From an uncultured Collinsella sp. (GTDB lineage Bacteria; Actinomycetota; Coriobacteriia; Coriobacteriales; Coriobacteriaceae): a stretch of DNA of 64,000 bases. Under the pieces are notes generated by a model. It was not told the origin of the DNA, did no database searches, and saw only the letters and a program-made list of their open reading frames with translations. The DNA lies in the NCBI GenBank assembly GCA_902475785.1, contig CABSAN010000001.1, positions 68,138 through 132,137 of the forward strand. The letters run 5' to 3'. Positions 25,574-34,344 of this stretch are shown one piece after another; the first letter of the stretch is position 1, and each line of letters begins with the position of its first letter. The translations under genes were made by a program, and so were the position numbers.

Positions 25574-27096
25574 TGGCGTTCGAGACGTTTGCCGTACACG
25601 CGGCCTGCATCCGCGGCGTCGAGGCAATTCCCGTCACCGTCGAGGTCTCGCTTGCCGGTGGCGTTCCGGGCATCCAGATGCTCGGCATTCCGAGTATGGA
25701 GGTGATGGAGTCGCGCGGGCGTATCCGGTGCGCCATGCGCTCGGCCGGCTTCGAGATTCCTCGGTCTGGCATTACCGTCAACCTGGCACCCGGCGATATC
25801 CGTAAAACTGGCAGCGGTTTTGACCTGCCGATTGCCATCGCGGTTCTGGCGGCCGATGGGCAGATTCCCCGTGATAACCTCGATCGCTGCCTTATCGCAG
25901 GTGAGCTTGGTCTGGACGGCACGGTGCTGCCCGTCAAGGGCGAGGTGGCGTTTCAGCTGTTGGCGCGCGATATGGGGCTTTCCTTTATCGCCGGTAGGTC
26001 CGATCAGCATGTCCCGCTTGCGGGCGTTGACTGCGGGTTTATCGACCACCTATCTCAGCTTGCCCATGGCATGGGGGATGCCGCACGGCATTACCTGGAT
26101 TCTGAAGTGCTCGAGGCGACCTTTGAGCCCGAGCTCGATTATGCCGATGTGCTGGGACAGGAGGTCGCCAAACGTGGCATGGCGCTTGCGGCCGCCGGCG
26201 AGCTCGGTCTGCTCATGATCGGCTCGCCCGGTTCGGGCAAGACCATGCTTGCGCGGCGCATGACGGGCATTTTGCCCGAGCTTTCCGTCGAGGATCAGCA
26301 GGAGGCGCTGTGCATCCATTCGGTCTTGGGCGAGAGCATCGATGGCCTGCTTGCGGGGCATCGTCCCTTCCGCAGCCCACATCACAGTATTTCAACCGCG
26401 GGACTCATCGGCGGCGGGCGTCCGGTGCATCCGGGCGAAATTAGCCTAGCTCATGGCGGCGTGCTCTTTTTGGACGAGCTCGCCGAGTTTCCCACTGGCG
26501 TGCTGCAGACGCTGCGTCAGCCCATCGAGCGCGGCTACGTGAGAATCGTGCGCGTTGACGGGGCCTTTACGTTCCCGTCGCGCTTTCAGCTGCTAGCTGC
26601 GAGCAATCCCTGCCCCTGCGGATTTTTGGGAGATCGCGAAGTGCCATGTCGCTGTTCCGCTTCGATGGTCGAGCGCTACCGGGGCAAGTTGCGCGGTCCT
26701 TTGGCTGATCGTATCGACATGATGATCGACGTGACCCGCCCCGATCCCCAGGTAATCATTGAGGGCGCGGAGGGTATGTCATCGGCCGAGCTGCGCGATT
26801 ACGTCGTGCGTGGGCGCGCCTTTCGCGCCTGGCGTGAATCCCGTATGGACGATGCGGACACCGAGGCCGAGGAAGACGAGTCGCGCTCCATCGACGGCGT
26901 CGTTTCGACCTTTGGGCTTGATGAGGCTGCCGAGAAATGCGTGCTTGGCCTGTCGAAGCGCACACATCTTACGGGTCGCGGCATCGTGCGCCTGGTACGT
27001 ATCGCGCGCACGATTGCCGATGTTGCCGAAAGCGATCGGGTGATGCAGGACCACGTGCTCGAGGCGGCGATGTACCAGGGAAGGAGGGACCAATGA
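25573..27096 (+). CDS. comM: YifB/ComM-family AAA+ ATPase (Mg-chelatase-like)
   Basis: 507-aa protein with an N-terminal Lon-protease-like ChlI domain (VEVSLAGGVPGIQMLGIP, then VNLAPGDIRKTGSGFDLPIAIAVL), a central AAA+ module (Walker A GSPGSGKT near residue 216, Walker B VLFLDEL, SPHHSISTAGLIGGG) and a C-terminal helical domain. A CPCG...CRC cluster lies near residue 346. ComM is a helicase that promotes branch migration during natural transformation. ATG overlaps the yraN stop; the stop overlaps the dprA start (ATGA). Confidence 0.93.
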   Translation: MAFETFAVHAACIRGVEAIPVTVEVSLAGGVPGIQMLGIPSMEVMESRGRIRCAMRSAGFEIPRSGITVNLAPGDIRKTGSGFDLPIAIAVLAADGQIPRDNLDRCLIAGELGLDGTVLPVKGEVAFQLLARDMGLSFIAGRSDQHVPLAGVDCGFIDHLSQLAHGMGDAARHYLDSEVLEATFEPELDYADVLGQEVAKRGMALAAAGELGLLMIGSPGSGKTMLARRMTGILPELSVEDQQEALCIHSVLGESIDGLLAGHRPFRSPHHSISTAGLIGGGRPVHPGEISLAHGGVLFLDELAEFPTGVLQTLRQPIERGYVRIVRVDGAFTFPSRFQLLAASNPCPCGFLGDREVPCRCSASMVERYRGKLRGPLADRIDMMIDVTRPDPQVIIEGAEGMSSAELRDYVVRGRAFRAWRESRMDDADTEAEEDESRSIDGVVSTFGLDEAAEKCVLGLSKRTHLTGRGIVRLVRIARTIADVAESDRVMQDHVLEAAMYQGRRDQ

Positions 27097-28028
27097 TGGC
27101 CGAGGGGACCTTCGAGCTGCACCCCGGTGATGCGCTGTATCCCGAGACCGTATTGGAGCTTTCTGATGTACCCCAGACGCTCTATGTGCGCGGCAACCCC
27201 GAGGTGCTTTCAACGCCCGCGCTCTCCATCATCGGTGCACGCAAGGCATCGCCGTACGGTCTTGCCGTGGCAGAACTTGCGGCCAAGGTGGCGGTTGAGG
27301 CGGGAGTGACGGTGGTCTCGGGCGGTGCGGTCGGCTGCGACCAGGCGTCGGGTTGGGCTGCGGTCAACGCCGGGGGCAAACATGTCGTGGTGCTGGGGAC
27401 CGGCGCCGATGTTGTCTATCCGCGCTCGAGCGCCGGCCTCATCACGCGCACGCTCGATACGGGCGGCGCGGTCGTTTCGATTTCGCCGTGGGGCATGGGA
27501 CCGCGTAAGTTCGCCTTTCCGCGGCGCAACCGCGTGATCGCCGCCTTGTCGCAGGCGCTCTTTGTTTCCGAGGCGGGCATGCCCTCGGGTACGTTTTCTA
27601 CCGCTGAGGCCGCCATGGACCTGGGACGAGAACTGCTTGCAGTGCCGGGCTCTATCCTTTCGCCCGAGTCGCGCGGGACCAACTACCTCATCGCTAACGG
27701 AGCCTGCTGCATCATCGACGAGGAATCAATCGAGATGGCCGTCTCGCGCATCTACGGCACGCTGCGCTACTCGCGTCCCGATGCACCCGGCATCGCCGAC
27801 CTGGACCCCACGCAGCAGGCCGTGATGCACGCGCTTATCGCCTCGCCGCTCAAGGTCGACGACATTGCCGCGTTCGTCTCGCTTGATGCTGTCGGCGTGC
27901 TCAAGCTCTTGGGTTCGCTCGAGCTCGAGGGTCTTATCGAGCGCATGATGGATGGAAGGTATGCGCCCTCAAAGTTTGCGCTTCACGCCCAGACGCCCTT
28001 CGGTCACAATGGAAAGCGTGTCAATTAG
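27093..28028 (+). CDS. dprA: DNA-processing protein DprA
   Basis: 311-aa DprA, which loads RecA on incoming single-stranded DNA during transformation. The Rossmann-like core is clear: LSIIGARKASPYGL, VVSGGAVGCDQASG, VVVLGTGADVVYP, FPRRNRVIAALSQ and PGSILSPESRGTNYLI. A C-terminal winged-helix segment (LKVDDIAAFVSLDAVGVLKLLGSLELEGLIER) is present. It is shorter than typical DprA because the N-terminal SAM-like domain is missing or reduced. ATG 27093 overlaps the comM stop, with AAGGAGG upstream. Confidence 0.94.
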   Translation: MMAEGTFELHPGDALYPETVLELSDVPQTLYVRGNPEVLSTPALSIIGARKASPYGLAVAELAAKVAVEAGVTVVSGGAVGCDQASGWAAVNAGGKHVVVLGTGADVVYPRSSAGLITRTLDTGGAVVSISPWGMGPRKFAFPRRNRVIAALSQALFVSEAGMPSGTFSTAEAAMDLGRELLAVPGSILSPESRGTNYLIANGACCIIDEESIEMAVSRIYGTLRYSRPDAPGIADLDPTQQAVMHALIASPLKVDDIAAFVSLDAVGVLKLLGSLELEGLIERMMDGRYAPSKFALHAQTPFGHNGKRVN

Positions 28029-28042
28029 AAAGGTGTTTGCAG

Positions 28043-29380
28043 ATGCAGTTCGATCAGGTGACGGTTATCGGTGGCGGTCTGGCGGGTTCGGAATGTGCGA
28101 TCCAGCTGGCAGATCGCGGGTTTGCCGTAAAGCTGTGCGAGATGCGCCCCCAGGTGAGCTCTCCGGCCCACCATACCGATCACTTGGCCGAGCTCGTCTG
28201 CTCAAATTCGTTTAAGTCAACCCGTCCGGATTCCGCCGCTGGCCTACTAAAGGCTGAGCTCGAGCGCATGGGTTCGGTGCTGCTCGATTGTGCTCATCGT
28301 GCGGCCGTTCCCGCTGGCGGTGCCCTGGCGGTCGACCGCGTTAAGTTTTCCGAGCTTGTCGAGGCCGAGGTTGCCGCCCGGCCCAATATCGAGGTCGTGC
28401 ACGGCGAGGTCACGCAGATTCCCGAGGGCCACGTGGTCATTGCCGCAGGGCCCTTGTGCTCGCCGGCGCTGAGCGAAGAGGTCATGAAGCTCGTCGGCGG
28501 CGATGCCCTAGCGTTTTTTGATGCCGCCGCGCCAATCGTTGATGCCTCCACGCTCGATATGGACGTGCTGTTCTCGCAGTCGCGCTACGAGGAGCAGGGT
28601 AGCGGCGACTATCTCAACGCTCCGCTCAACAAGGATGAGTACGAAGCTTTTATCGAGGCACTCACCACCGCCGACCGCGTGGTGCTCAAGGACTTTGAGG
28701 GTGGCGACCTGTTCCAGGCCTGTCAGCCTGCCGAGGAAGTTGCCCGCACCGGCAAGGATGCCATCCGCTTTGGTGCCATGAAGCCCGTCGGCCTGACCGA
28801 CCCGCGTACCGGACGTCGCCCCTGGGCGGCGATTCAGCTGCGCGCCGAGAACAAAGAGAAGACCGCCTATAACCTGGTTGGCTTCCAGACCAACCTGACC
28901 TTTGGCGAGCAAAAGCGTGTCTTCCATATGGTTCCTGGTTTGGAGAATGCCGAGTTCTTCCGTTATGGCGTCATGCACCGCAATACCTTTGTCGATGCGC
29001 CGCACGTTCTTGACGGCACCTTTGCCGTGCCCGGCACGGGTGTGCGCCTCGCCGGTCAGATCACCGGCACCGAAGGCTATATGGAGGCCGTGGCGACCGG
29101 TCTGCTCGCTGCGCTCAACACCTATGCCGAGGCAATCGAGGCGGAGCCTGTTGAGCTTCCTCGCGTGGGCGCCCTGGGTGCGCTCGTGGGCTATGCGACC
29201 GATCCGGCAACCGTGGGCTACCAGCCCATGCACGTTAACTTTGGCTTGGTGCCTCCGCTCGAGGACGGCAAGCGCCGCAGTAAGCGCGACCGCTACCAGG
29301 CTTATGCCGACCGCGCCCTCGAGGCCCTTGATGCCTACTTGGCCACTCGTTCCGACTTGTTTGGAGGCGACCGGTCATAG
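28043..29380 (+). CDS. trmFO: Methylenetetrahydrofolate--tRNA-(uracil-5-)-methyltransferase TrmFO
   Basis: 445-aa folate/FAD-dependent tRNA methyltransferase that makes m5U54. FAD-binding motif VIGGGLAGSECAIQLA at the N-terminus, MRPQVSSPAHHTDHLAELVCSNS, and the C-terminal FGLVPPLEDGKRRSKRDRYQAYADRALEAL. ATG 28043 follows GAAAGG by 9 bp; a TTG two codons earlier is less likely. It starts 14 bp after dprA, so it may be transcribed from the competence operon. Its TAG stop overlaps the probable start of the recombinase gene. Confidence 0.96.
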   Translation: MQFDQVTVIGGGLAGSECAIQLADRGFAVKLCEMRPQVSSPAHHTDHLAELVCSNSFKSTRPDSAAGLLKAELERMGSVLLDCAHRAAVPAGGALAVDRVKFSELVEAEVAARPNIEVVHGEVTQIPEGHVVIAAGPLCSPALSEEVMKLVGGDALAFFDAAAPIVDASTLDMDVLFSQSRYEEQGSGDYLNAPLNKDEYEAFIEALTTADRVVLKDFEGGDLFQACQPAEEVARTGKDAIRFGAMKPVGLTDPRTGRRPWAAIQLRAENKEKTAYNLVGFQTNLTFGEQKRVFHMVPGLENAEFFRYGVMHRNTFVDAPHVLDGTFAVPGTGVRLAGQITGTEGYMEAVATGLLAALNTYAEAIEAEPVELPRVGALGALVGYATDPATVGYQPMHVNFGLVPPLEDGKRRSKRDRYQAYADRALEALDAYLATRSDLFGGDRS

Positions 29381-30297
29381 CCTTTGACCTGTACGATACC
29401 GTCGACTCGTTTATCGCCTACATCGCACGTGTCGAGGGGCTCTCTCCCAATACGGTGACTGCCTATGGATCGCGGCTGGAGCGCTTTGCTGCCTGGTGCG
29501 AGTGTACGGGTGTCGATGCACGTATGGCCGACGTGCGTACCGTCCGCGCGTATTTGGCCGAGCTTTCGCGCGGGCAGGTGGCGCCTCGCACCCTTGCGGC
29601 GCATTTGTCGGCTATTCGGTCGCTCTATCGTTGGATGGCTGCCGAGGGGATTGTCGAGGGTGATGCGGTCTCGGCGATCGCGTCGCCCAAGCTGCCGCGC
29701 GACCTGCCCGGTGTGCTGACGACCCAGCAGGTCGAGGCGCTTCTCAAGACGCCTGATACCTCGACGCCCGCGGGACTGCGCGATGAGGCAATGCTCGAGC
29801 TTCTCTATGCCTCAGGTGCCCGCATCTCGGAGCTTGCCGCGCTTAACGTGGAATCCATCGCTTGGTCGGAGCGCGTGGTTCGCCTTTGGGGCAAAGGCAG
29901 CAAGGAGCGCATCGTTCCCCTGTATCGTCGCGCACTCGAGGCGACGCGCACCTATGTCGAGCGGGGGAGACCGGAGCTGCTCGCCCAGGCAAAGTACCAC
30001 GACGCGGCAGCCGGTCTGCATCCGCTGTTTATTTCTGTGCGCGGCAACCGCATGAGCTCTGCCATGCTCAGGCGACGGTTCCATATGCTGGCGAATCTCG
30101 CCGGCATTCCGGCCGACATCGCGCCGCATGCGATGCGCCATACCTTTGCGACCGATCTGCTCGAGGGCGGCGCGGACCTGCGTTCGGTTCAAGAGCTGCT
30201 GGGACATGCGAGTCTGTCCACGACGCAAATCTATACGCATCTTACGCCCGATCGGCTTAAGCGTGCCGTTGCTCAAGCTCATCCTCGTGGCGAATAG
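29377..30297 (+). CDS. XerC/XerD-type tyrosine recombinase, probable AUA start
   Basis: 306-aa tyrosine recombinase likely acting in chromosome dimer resolution. The catalytic set is complete: Arg in SGARISELAAL, Lys in GKGSKERIVPL, HAMRHTFAT (HxxR), LGHASLSTTQIYTH (His and Tyr). The SAM-like core-binding domain requires coding upstream of the first standard start (GTG 29455): the frame reads DSFIAYIARVEGLSPNTVTAYGS there. No ATG/GTG/TTG lies in frame; an ATA at 29377 overlaps the trmFO stop (ATAG) and sits 9 bp after GGAGG, so AUA initiation by coupling is the best guess. XerC versus XerD cannot be decided. Confidence 0.8.
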   Translation: MAFDLYDTVDSFIAYIARVEGLSPNTVTAYGSRLERFAAWCECTGVDARMADVRTVRAYLAELSRGQVAPRTLAAHLSAIRSLYRWMAAEGIVEGDAVSAIASPKLPRDLPGVLTTQQVEALLKTPDTSTPAGLRDEAMLELLYASGARISELAALNVESIAWSERVVRLWGKGSKERIVPLYRRALEATRTYVERGRPELLAQAKYHDAAAGLHPLFISVRGNRMSSAMLRRRFHMLANLAGIPADIAPHAMRHTFATDLLEGGADLRSVQELLGHASLSTTQIYTHLTPDRLKRAVAQAHPRGE

Positions 30298-30353
30298 CCT
30301 TTCGCGGCCCCCGGGGGTCGATGCACATTCAGGTGTGTGGTTTTGATTGCGGG

Positions 30354-30382
30354 TTGGCAGGAAGAGGCAATCCTGCTATTAT
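30354..30382 (+). promoter_or_regulatory. Predicted promoter for rpsB-tsf
   Basis: TTGGCA (30354-30359), 17-bp spacer, TATTAT (30377-30382). It leaves a leader of about 135 nt before rpsB. Confidence 0.75.
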
Positions 30383-30440
30383 TCATCGGGTTGCTTCACG
30401 GCAACAGGTTTTTATCACGCACGCGCGGCTACTTCATACC

Positions 30441-30511
30441 GTGGTGCCCGGGCTTTGGTAGCACATGTCCGGGTTGGTTTTGGAGGATGACCCCGCGCGG
30501 AGGCAAACCAC
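30441..30511 (+). promoter_or_regulatory. Potential structured leader of rpsB
   Basis: GTGGTGCC (30441-30448) can pair with GGC-AA-ACCAC (30502-30511), enclosing a CCCGG/CCGGG hairpin (30448-30473). The distal arm ends two bases before the AGGAGG of rpsB, so folding could limit ribosome access. Autogenous control by S2 is known in other bacteria; no family match can be claimed here. Confidence 0.35.
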
Positions 30512-30523
30512 AGGAGGTTTAAC

Positions 30524-31252
30524 ATGGCTACCAAGATTAATATCCGCACCCTGCTCGAGGCCGGCTGCCACTTCGGTCACCAGACCCGTCGCTGGAACCC
30601 CAAGATGAAGCCGTTCATCTTCGGTGAGCGCAACGGCATCTACATCCTTGACCTCAAGCAGACCATCCTCGACGCCGACCAGGCCTACACCTTCGTCAAG
30701 AACGTCGCCAAGGGCGGCAACGTGCTGTTCGTCGGCACCAAGAAGCAGGCTCAGGAGGCCGTCAAGAACGCCGCTGAGCGCGCCAACATGCCTTACATCA
30801 ACCAGCGTTGGCTCGGCGGCATGCTGACCAACTTCGTCACCATCCGTTCCCGCATCAACCGCATGGAGGAGCTCGAGGCCATGGTCGAGGACGGCCGCAT
30901 GGCAGTGCTCCCCAAGAAGGAGCAGGCTGTTCTGGGCAAGGAGCTCACCAAGCTCCAGACCAACCTCGGTGGCGCCCGCGACATGAAGGGTCTGCCCCAG
31001 GCTCTCTTCGTCATCGACACCAAGCGCGAGGAGAACGCCATCAAGGAGGCCCAGCGCCTGAACATCCCCGTCGTCGCCCTGATCGACACCAACTCCGATC
31101 CCGACGAGGTCGAGTACGGCATCCCCTGCAACGATGACGCTATCTCCGCTGTCACCCTTATGTGCGAGCTCATGGCTGACGCCTGCCTCGCTGGCTCCGG
31201 CAAGGAGCAGGTCTCCGAGGCCGAGATGGCCGCTGAGCCCAAGGCCGAGTAA
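30524..31252 (+). CDS. rpsB: 30S ribosomal protein S2
   Basis: 242-aa S2. Typical N-terminus [53 protein letters not shown] and [38 protein letters not shown] start with CAGGAGG. tsf follows after a 45-bp gap, the usual pairing. Confidence 0.99.
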   Translation: MATKINIRTLLEAGCHFGHQTRRWNPKMKPFIFGERNGIYILDLKQTILDADQAYTFVKNVAKGGNVLFVGTKKQAQEAVKNAAERANMPYINQRWLGGMLTNFVTIRSRINRMEELEAMVEDGRMAVLPKKEQAVLGKELTKLQTNLGGARDMKGLPQALFVIDTKREENAIKEAQRLNIPVVALIDTNSDPDEVEYGIPCNDDAISAVTLMCELMADACLAGSGKEQVSEAEMAAEPKAE

Positions 31253-31297
31253 ATCAGTCTTAGTTAATTCTTTTTCATCTCTTTGAAAGGAACCACA

Positions 31298-32167
31298 ATG
31301 GCCCAGATTACCGCCGCTATGGTCAAGCAGCTCCGCGAGATGACCGACTCCCCGATGATGGAGTGCAAGAAGGCTCTCGTCGAGGCTGACGGCGACATGG
31401 ACGCCGCTGTCGACGTTCTGCGCAAGAACGGCCTCGCCAAGGCTGCCAAGAAGGCTGGCCGTGAGACCAACGAGGGCGCCGTCGCCGCGTTCGTCTCCGA
31501 GGACGGCAAGACCGGCGCTCTGCTCGAGCTCTCCTGCGAGACCGACTTCGTCGGCTCCAACGCCAAGTTCACCGGCTTTGCTTCCAAGGTCGCTGAGGTT
31601 GTCGCTACCACCGAGCCTGCTGACGTCGACGCTCTGCTCGAGAAGCCGATGGGCGAGGAGACCGTTTCCTCCGAGCTCACCGAGATGATTCACATCATGG
31701 GCGAGAACATGAAGATCTCCCGTTTCGCCGCCCGCAAGGCCGAGAACGGCGCTCTCGCTTCTTACATCCACATGGGTGGTAAGATCGGCGTTCTCGTCGA
31801 GTTCGCTTTCGAGAAGGCCGAGACCGCTCAGGCTGAGTCCTTCAAGACCTTTGCTCACGACGTTGCCCTTCAGGTTGCCGCCGTCGCCCCGATCTGCGCT
31901 ACCCGCGATCAGGTTCCGGCCGAGACCGTCGAGCACGAGAAGCAGATCTACATGGCTCAGGCTGCCGAGTCCGGCAAGCCCGAGGCTATCCAGGAGAAGA
32001 TGGCTGTTGGCCGTCTGGAGAAGTTCTACAAGCAGTCCGTGCTCACCGAGCAGGAGTTCATCAAGGACAGCTCCCTCACCATCAAGAAGTACGCTGAGCA
32101 GGTCTCCAAGGAGCTCGGCGACACCATTACCGTCGTTGCCTTTGACCGTCTGGTCCGTGGCGAGTAA
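31298..32167 (+). CDS. tsf: Elongation factor Ts
   Basis: 289-aa EF-Ts, nucleotide exchange factor for EF-Tu. N-terminal UBA-like domain (MVKQLREMTDSPMMECKKALVEADGDMDAAVDVLRKNGLAKAAKKA contains the TDSPMMECK signature, usually TGAGMMDCK) followed by ETNEGAVAAFV and SCETDFVGSNAKF. ATG 31298 with GAAAGGA; five codons of an upstream in-frame start are ignored. Followed by a strong terminator. Confidence 0.98.
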   Translation: MAQITAAMVKQLREMTDSPMMECKKALVEADGDMDAAVDVLRKNGLAKAAKKAGRETNEGAVAAFVSEDGKTGALLELSCETDFVGSNAKFTGFASKVAEVVATTEPADVDALLEKPMGEETVSSELTEMIHIMGENMKISRFAARKAENGALASYIHMGGKIGVLVEFAFEKAETAQAESFKTFAHDVALQVAAVAPICATRDQVPAETVEHEKQIYMAQAAESGKPEAIQEKMAVGRLEKFYKQSVLTEQEFIKDSSLTIKKYAEQVSKELGDTITVVAFDRLVRGE

Positions 32168-32190
32168 ATAAGCTCTTGTAGCTGGTAATG

Positions 32191-32225
32191 AGCAGGCTGT
32201 GGGTTTTACTCACAGCCTGCTTTTT
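32191..32225 (+). terminator. Rho-independent terminator after tsf
   Basis: AGCAGGCTGTG and CACAGCCTGCT form an 11-bp perfect stem, extended by one or two wobble pairs, followed by TTTTTC. Confidence 0.95.
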
Positions 32226-32284
32226 CATGGCTCTCCGTTAAGCCTTTGATATTATGTTATGAGTCTAATTAAAGGAGGATCGCT

Positions 32285-33007
32285 TTGTCCGACATCCGAT
32301 ATAAACGCGTGCTTCTGAAGCTCTCCGGTGAAGCGCTGATGGGCGATGGCAACTACGGCATCGACCCCAAGGTTACCGATCATCTTGCCAAGCAGGTCAA
32401 GGAGTTGCTCGCCGTTGGTCATGAGGTCGGCGTCGTTGTCGGCGGCGGCAATATTTTCCGCGGCATGGCCGGCGCCGCCGGTGGTATGGATCGCGCCCAG
32501 GCCGATTACATGGGTATGCTCGCTACCGTTATGAACGCGCTTGCCCTGCAGGATGCCTTCGAGCACAACGATGTTCCCTGCCGCGTGATGAGCGCTATCC
32601 AGATGAACGAGATCTGCGAGCCCTATATTCGCCGTCGCGCCATCAACCACCTGTCCAAGGGCAACGTCGTTATCTTTGCCGCCGGATCGGGTAATCCGTA
32701 CTTTACGACTGACACCGCCGCGGCCCTTCGCGCCTGCGAGATCGGTGCCGAGATTCTGATTAAAGCCACCAAGGTTGATGGCATCTACGACAAGGATCCC
32801 GTCAAGTGCGCCGACGCCGTCCGCTTTGACAAGATCACCTATCATGAGGTGCTCGTTCGCGGCCTGCAGGTTATGGATTCCACGGCTACGGCTCTTTGCC
32901 AGGACAACCGTATGCCCATTTTGGTCCTCAACATCGATGGCGAGGACACCGTCAAGCGCGCGCTCGCGGGTGAGCCCGTCGGCACGCTCGTCTATCAGGA
33001 GGATTAA
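32285..33007 (+). CDS. pyrH: Uridylate kinase
   Basis: 240-aa bacterial UMP kinase (amino-acid kinase fold). [48 protein letters not shown] and [13 protein letters not shown] are visible. TTG start with AAAGGAGG (32272-32279). First gene of pyrH-frr-uppS-cdsA-dxr-rseP-ispG-proS. A clear promoter in the 60 bp after the tsf terminator was not identified, though TATTAT and TCTAAT are present. Confidence 0.98.
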   Translation: MSDIRYKRVLLKLSGEALMGDGNYGIDPKVTDHLAKQVKELLAVGHEVGVVVGGGNIFRGMAGAAGGMDRAQADYMGMLATVMNALALQDAFEHNDVPCRVMSAIQMNEICEPYIRRRAINHLSKGNVVIFAAGSGNPYFTTDTAAALRACEIGAEILIKATKVDGIYDKDPVKCADAVRFDKITYHEVLVRGLQVMDSTATALCQDNRMPILVLNIDGEDTVKRALAGEPVGTLVYQED

Positions 33008-33009
33008 GC

Positions 33010-33546
33010 ATGGCAGAGAACATCACCGCCCACATGGACAAGTCACTCGAGTCCCTCAAGCATAACTTCTCCAAGGTCCGCACTGGTCGCGCTAACGCCA
33101 ATATCCTGTCCGACATCACCGTCGACTACTACGGTGTTCCCACGCCTGTCACGCAGGTTGCCGCCGTTAAGACCCCCGAGGCCCACATGCTGCTTATCGA
33201 GCCGTGGGATAAGGCGCTCATCAATGCCATCGTCAAGGCCATCAGTGCCTCCGACCTGGGCATTACCCCCAACTCCGATGGTACCGTCGTGCGTCTGCCG
33301 TTCCCGGCTCCCACCGAGGAGCGTCGCCGCGAACTCGTTAAGGAGTGCCGCGAGTACGCCGAGCAGGCCAAGGTCTCCATCCGCAACATCCGCCGCGACT
33401 TTAACAACAAGCTCGAGCGCGACGAGGAGCTCACCGAGGACGATGTCCGTCGCGAGCAGGCCAAGGTTCAGAAGCATACCGACGAGTATGTTGCCAAGGT
33501 CGAGGAGCTTCTGAAGGAAAAAGAAGCCGAGGTCATGGAGATCTAA
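33010..33546 (+). CDS. frr: Ribosome recycling factor
   Basis: 178-aa RRF, which splits post-termination ribosomes with EF-G. MDKSLESLKHNFSKVRTGRANANIL, VDYYGVPTPVTQVA, IEPWDKALINAIVKAI and RRDFNNKLERDEEL match the family. Slightly shorter than 185 aa. ATG start 2 bp after pyrH. Confidence 0.98.
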   Translation: MAENITAHMDKSLESLKHNFSKVRTGRANANILSDITVDYYGVPTPVTQVAAVKTPEAHMLLIEPWDKALINAIVKAISASDLGITPNSDGTVVRLPFPAPTEERRRELVKECREYAEQAKVSIRNIRRDFNNKLERDEELTEDDVRREQAKVQKHTDEYVAKVEELLKEKEAEVMEI

Positions 33547-33547
33547 G

Positions 33548-34342
33548 GTGCAATACGACGAGCATAAACTGGTCGAGTACTTTGCCGACGCCCCTGCGGG
33601 CGTCGGTTTTTCCGACCTTGACCTCAATAACATTCCGCACCATATCTCGTGCATCATGGACGGCAACGGCCGTTGGGCCACGGCACGCGGTCTTGCCCGC
33701 ACCGAAGGCCACAAGGCCGGCATCGTCTCGCTGCGCGAGATCATTACCGCCTGCGTGCGCCTGGGCGTCGACGTGCTTTCGGCCTATGCGTTTTCGACCG
33801 AAAACTGGAATCGCCCGCAGCACGAAGTCAACGTTCTGATGCACCTCTTTGCCAAGACGTTTATCGATGAGCTGCCGCTGCTTAAGCGCGAGAACGTCCG
33901 CGTTGTCTTTTTGGGCGATATTTCCGCGCTGCCCAAGAAGACCCGCGACGTCTTTGAGCGCGGCCTTGCCGAGTGCGCCGACCATACCGGTATGACGCTG
34001 GCGCTGGCCGTTAACTACGGTGCCCGTGCTGAGATCACCCGCGCTGTCCGCCAGATCGCGCTTGATGCGGCTGCCGGCAAGATCGATCCCGCCGCTATCG
34101 ACGATGATATGGTGGCTTCGCACCTGTACACCGCTGGGCTGCCCGATCCGGAGCTTGTGATTCGCACCTCTGGCGAGCTTCGTCTTTCGAACTATCTGCT
34201 GTGGCAGGTTGCCTATTCCGAGTTCTATGTTACCGATACCTATTGGCCCGACTTTGACCGCTGGGGCCTTGTCGACGCCATTTTGGCCTACCAGGGTCGC
34301 GATCGTAGGTTTGGTGGACTGAGCAAGACCGAGGAGGCTTAA
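33548..34342 (+). CDS. uppS: Undecaprenyl diphosphate synthase (UPP synthase)
   Basis: 264-aa cis-prenyltransferase making the C55 lipid carrier for cell wall synthesis. ISCIMDGNGRWATARGL holds the catalytic Asp, followed by EGHKAGIVSLREII, LSAYAFSTENWNRP, and the C-terminal PELVIRTSGELRLSNYLLWQVAYSEFYVTDTYWPDF. GTG start directly after frr. The first ~30 residues are longer than the core family. Confidence 0.97.
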   Translation: MQYDEHKLVEYFADAPAGVGFSDLDLNNIPHHISCIMDGNGRWATARGLARTEGHKAGIVSLREIITACVRLGVDVLSAYAFSTENWNRPQHEVNVLMHLFAKTFIDELPLLKRENVRVVFLGDISALPKKTRDVFERGLAECADHTGMTLALAVNYGARAEITRAVRQIALDAAAGKIDPAAIDDDMVASHLYTAGLPDPELVIRTSGELRLSNYLLWQVAYSEFYVTDTYWPDFDRWGLVDAILAYQGRDRRFGGLSKTEEA

Positions 34343-34344
34343 TC

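Noticed and set aside
30304..30319. CGGCCCCCGGGGGTCG palindrome after the Xer gene
   Set aside because: It has no loop and no T-run, so it does not behave as a terminator; no other role can be supported.
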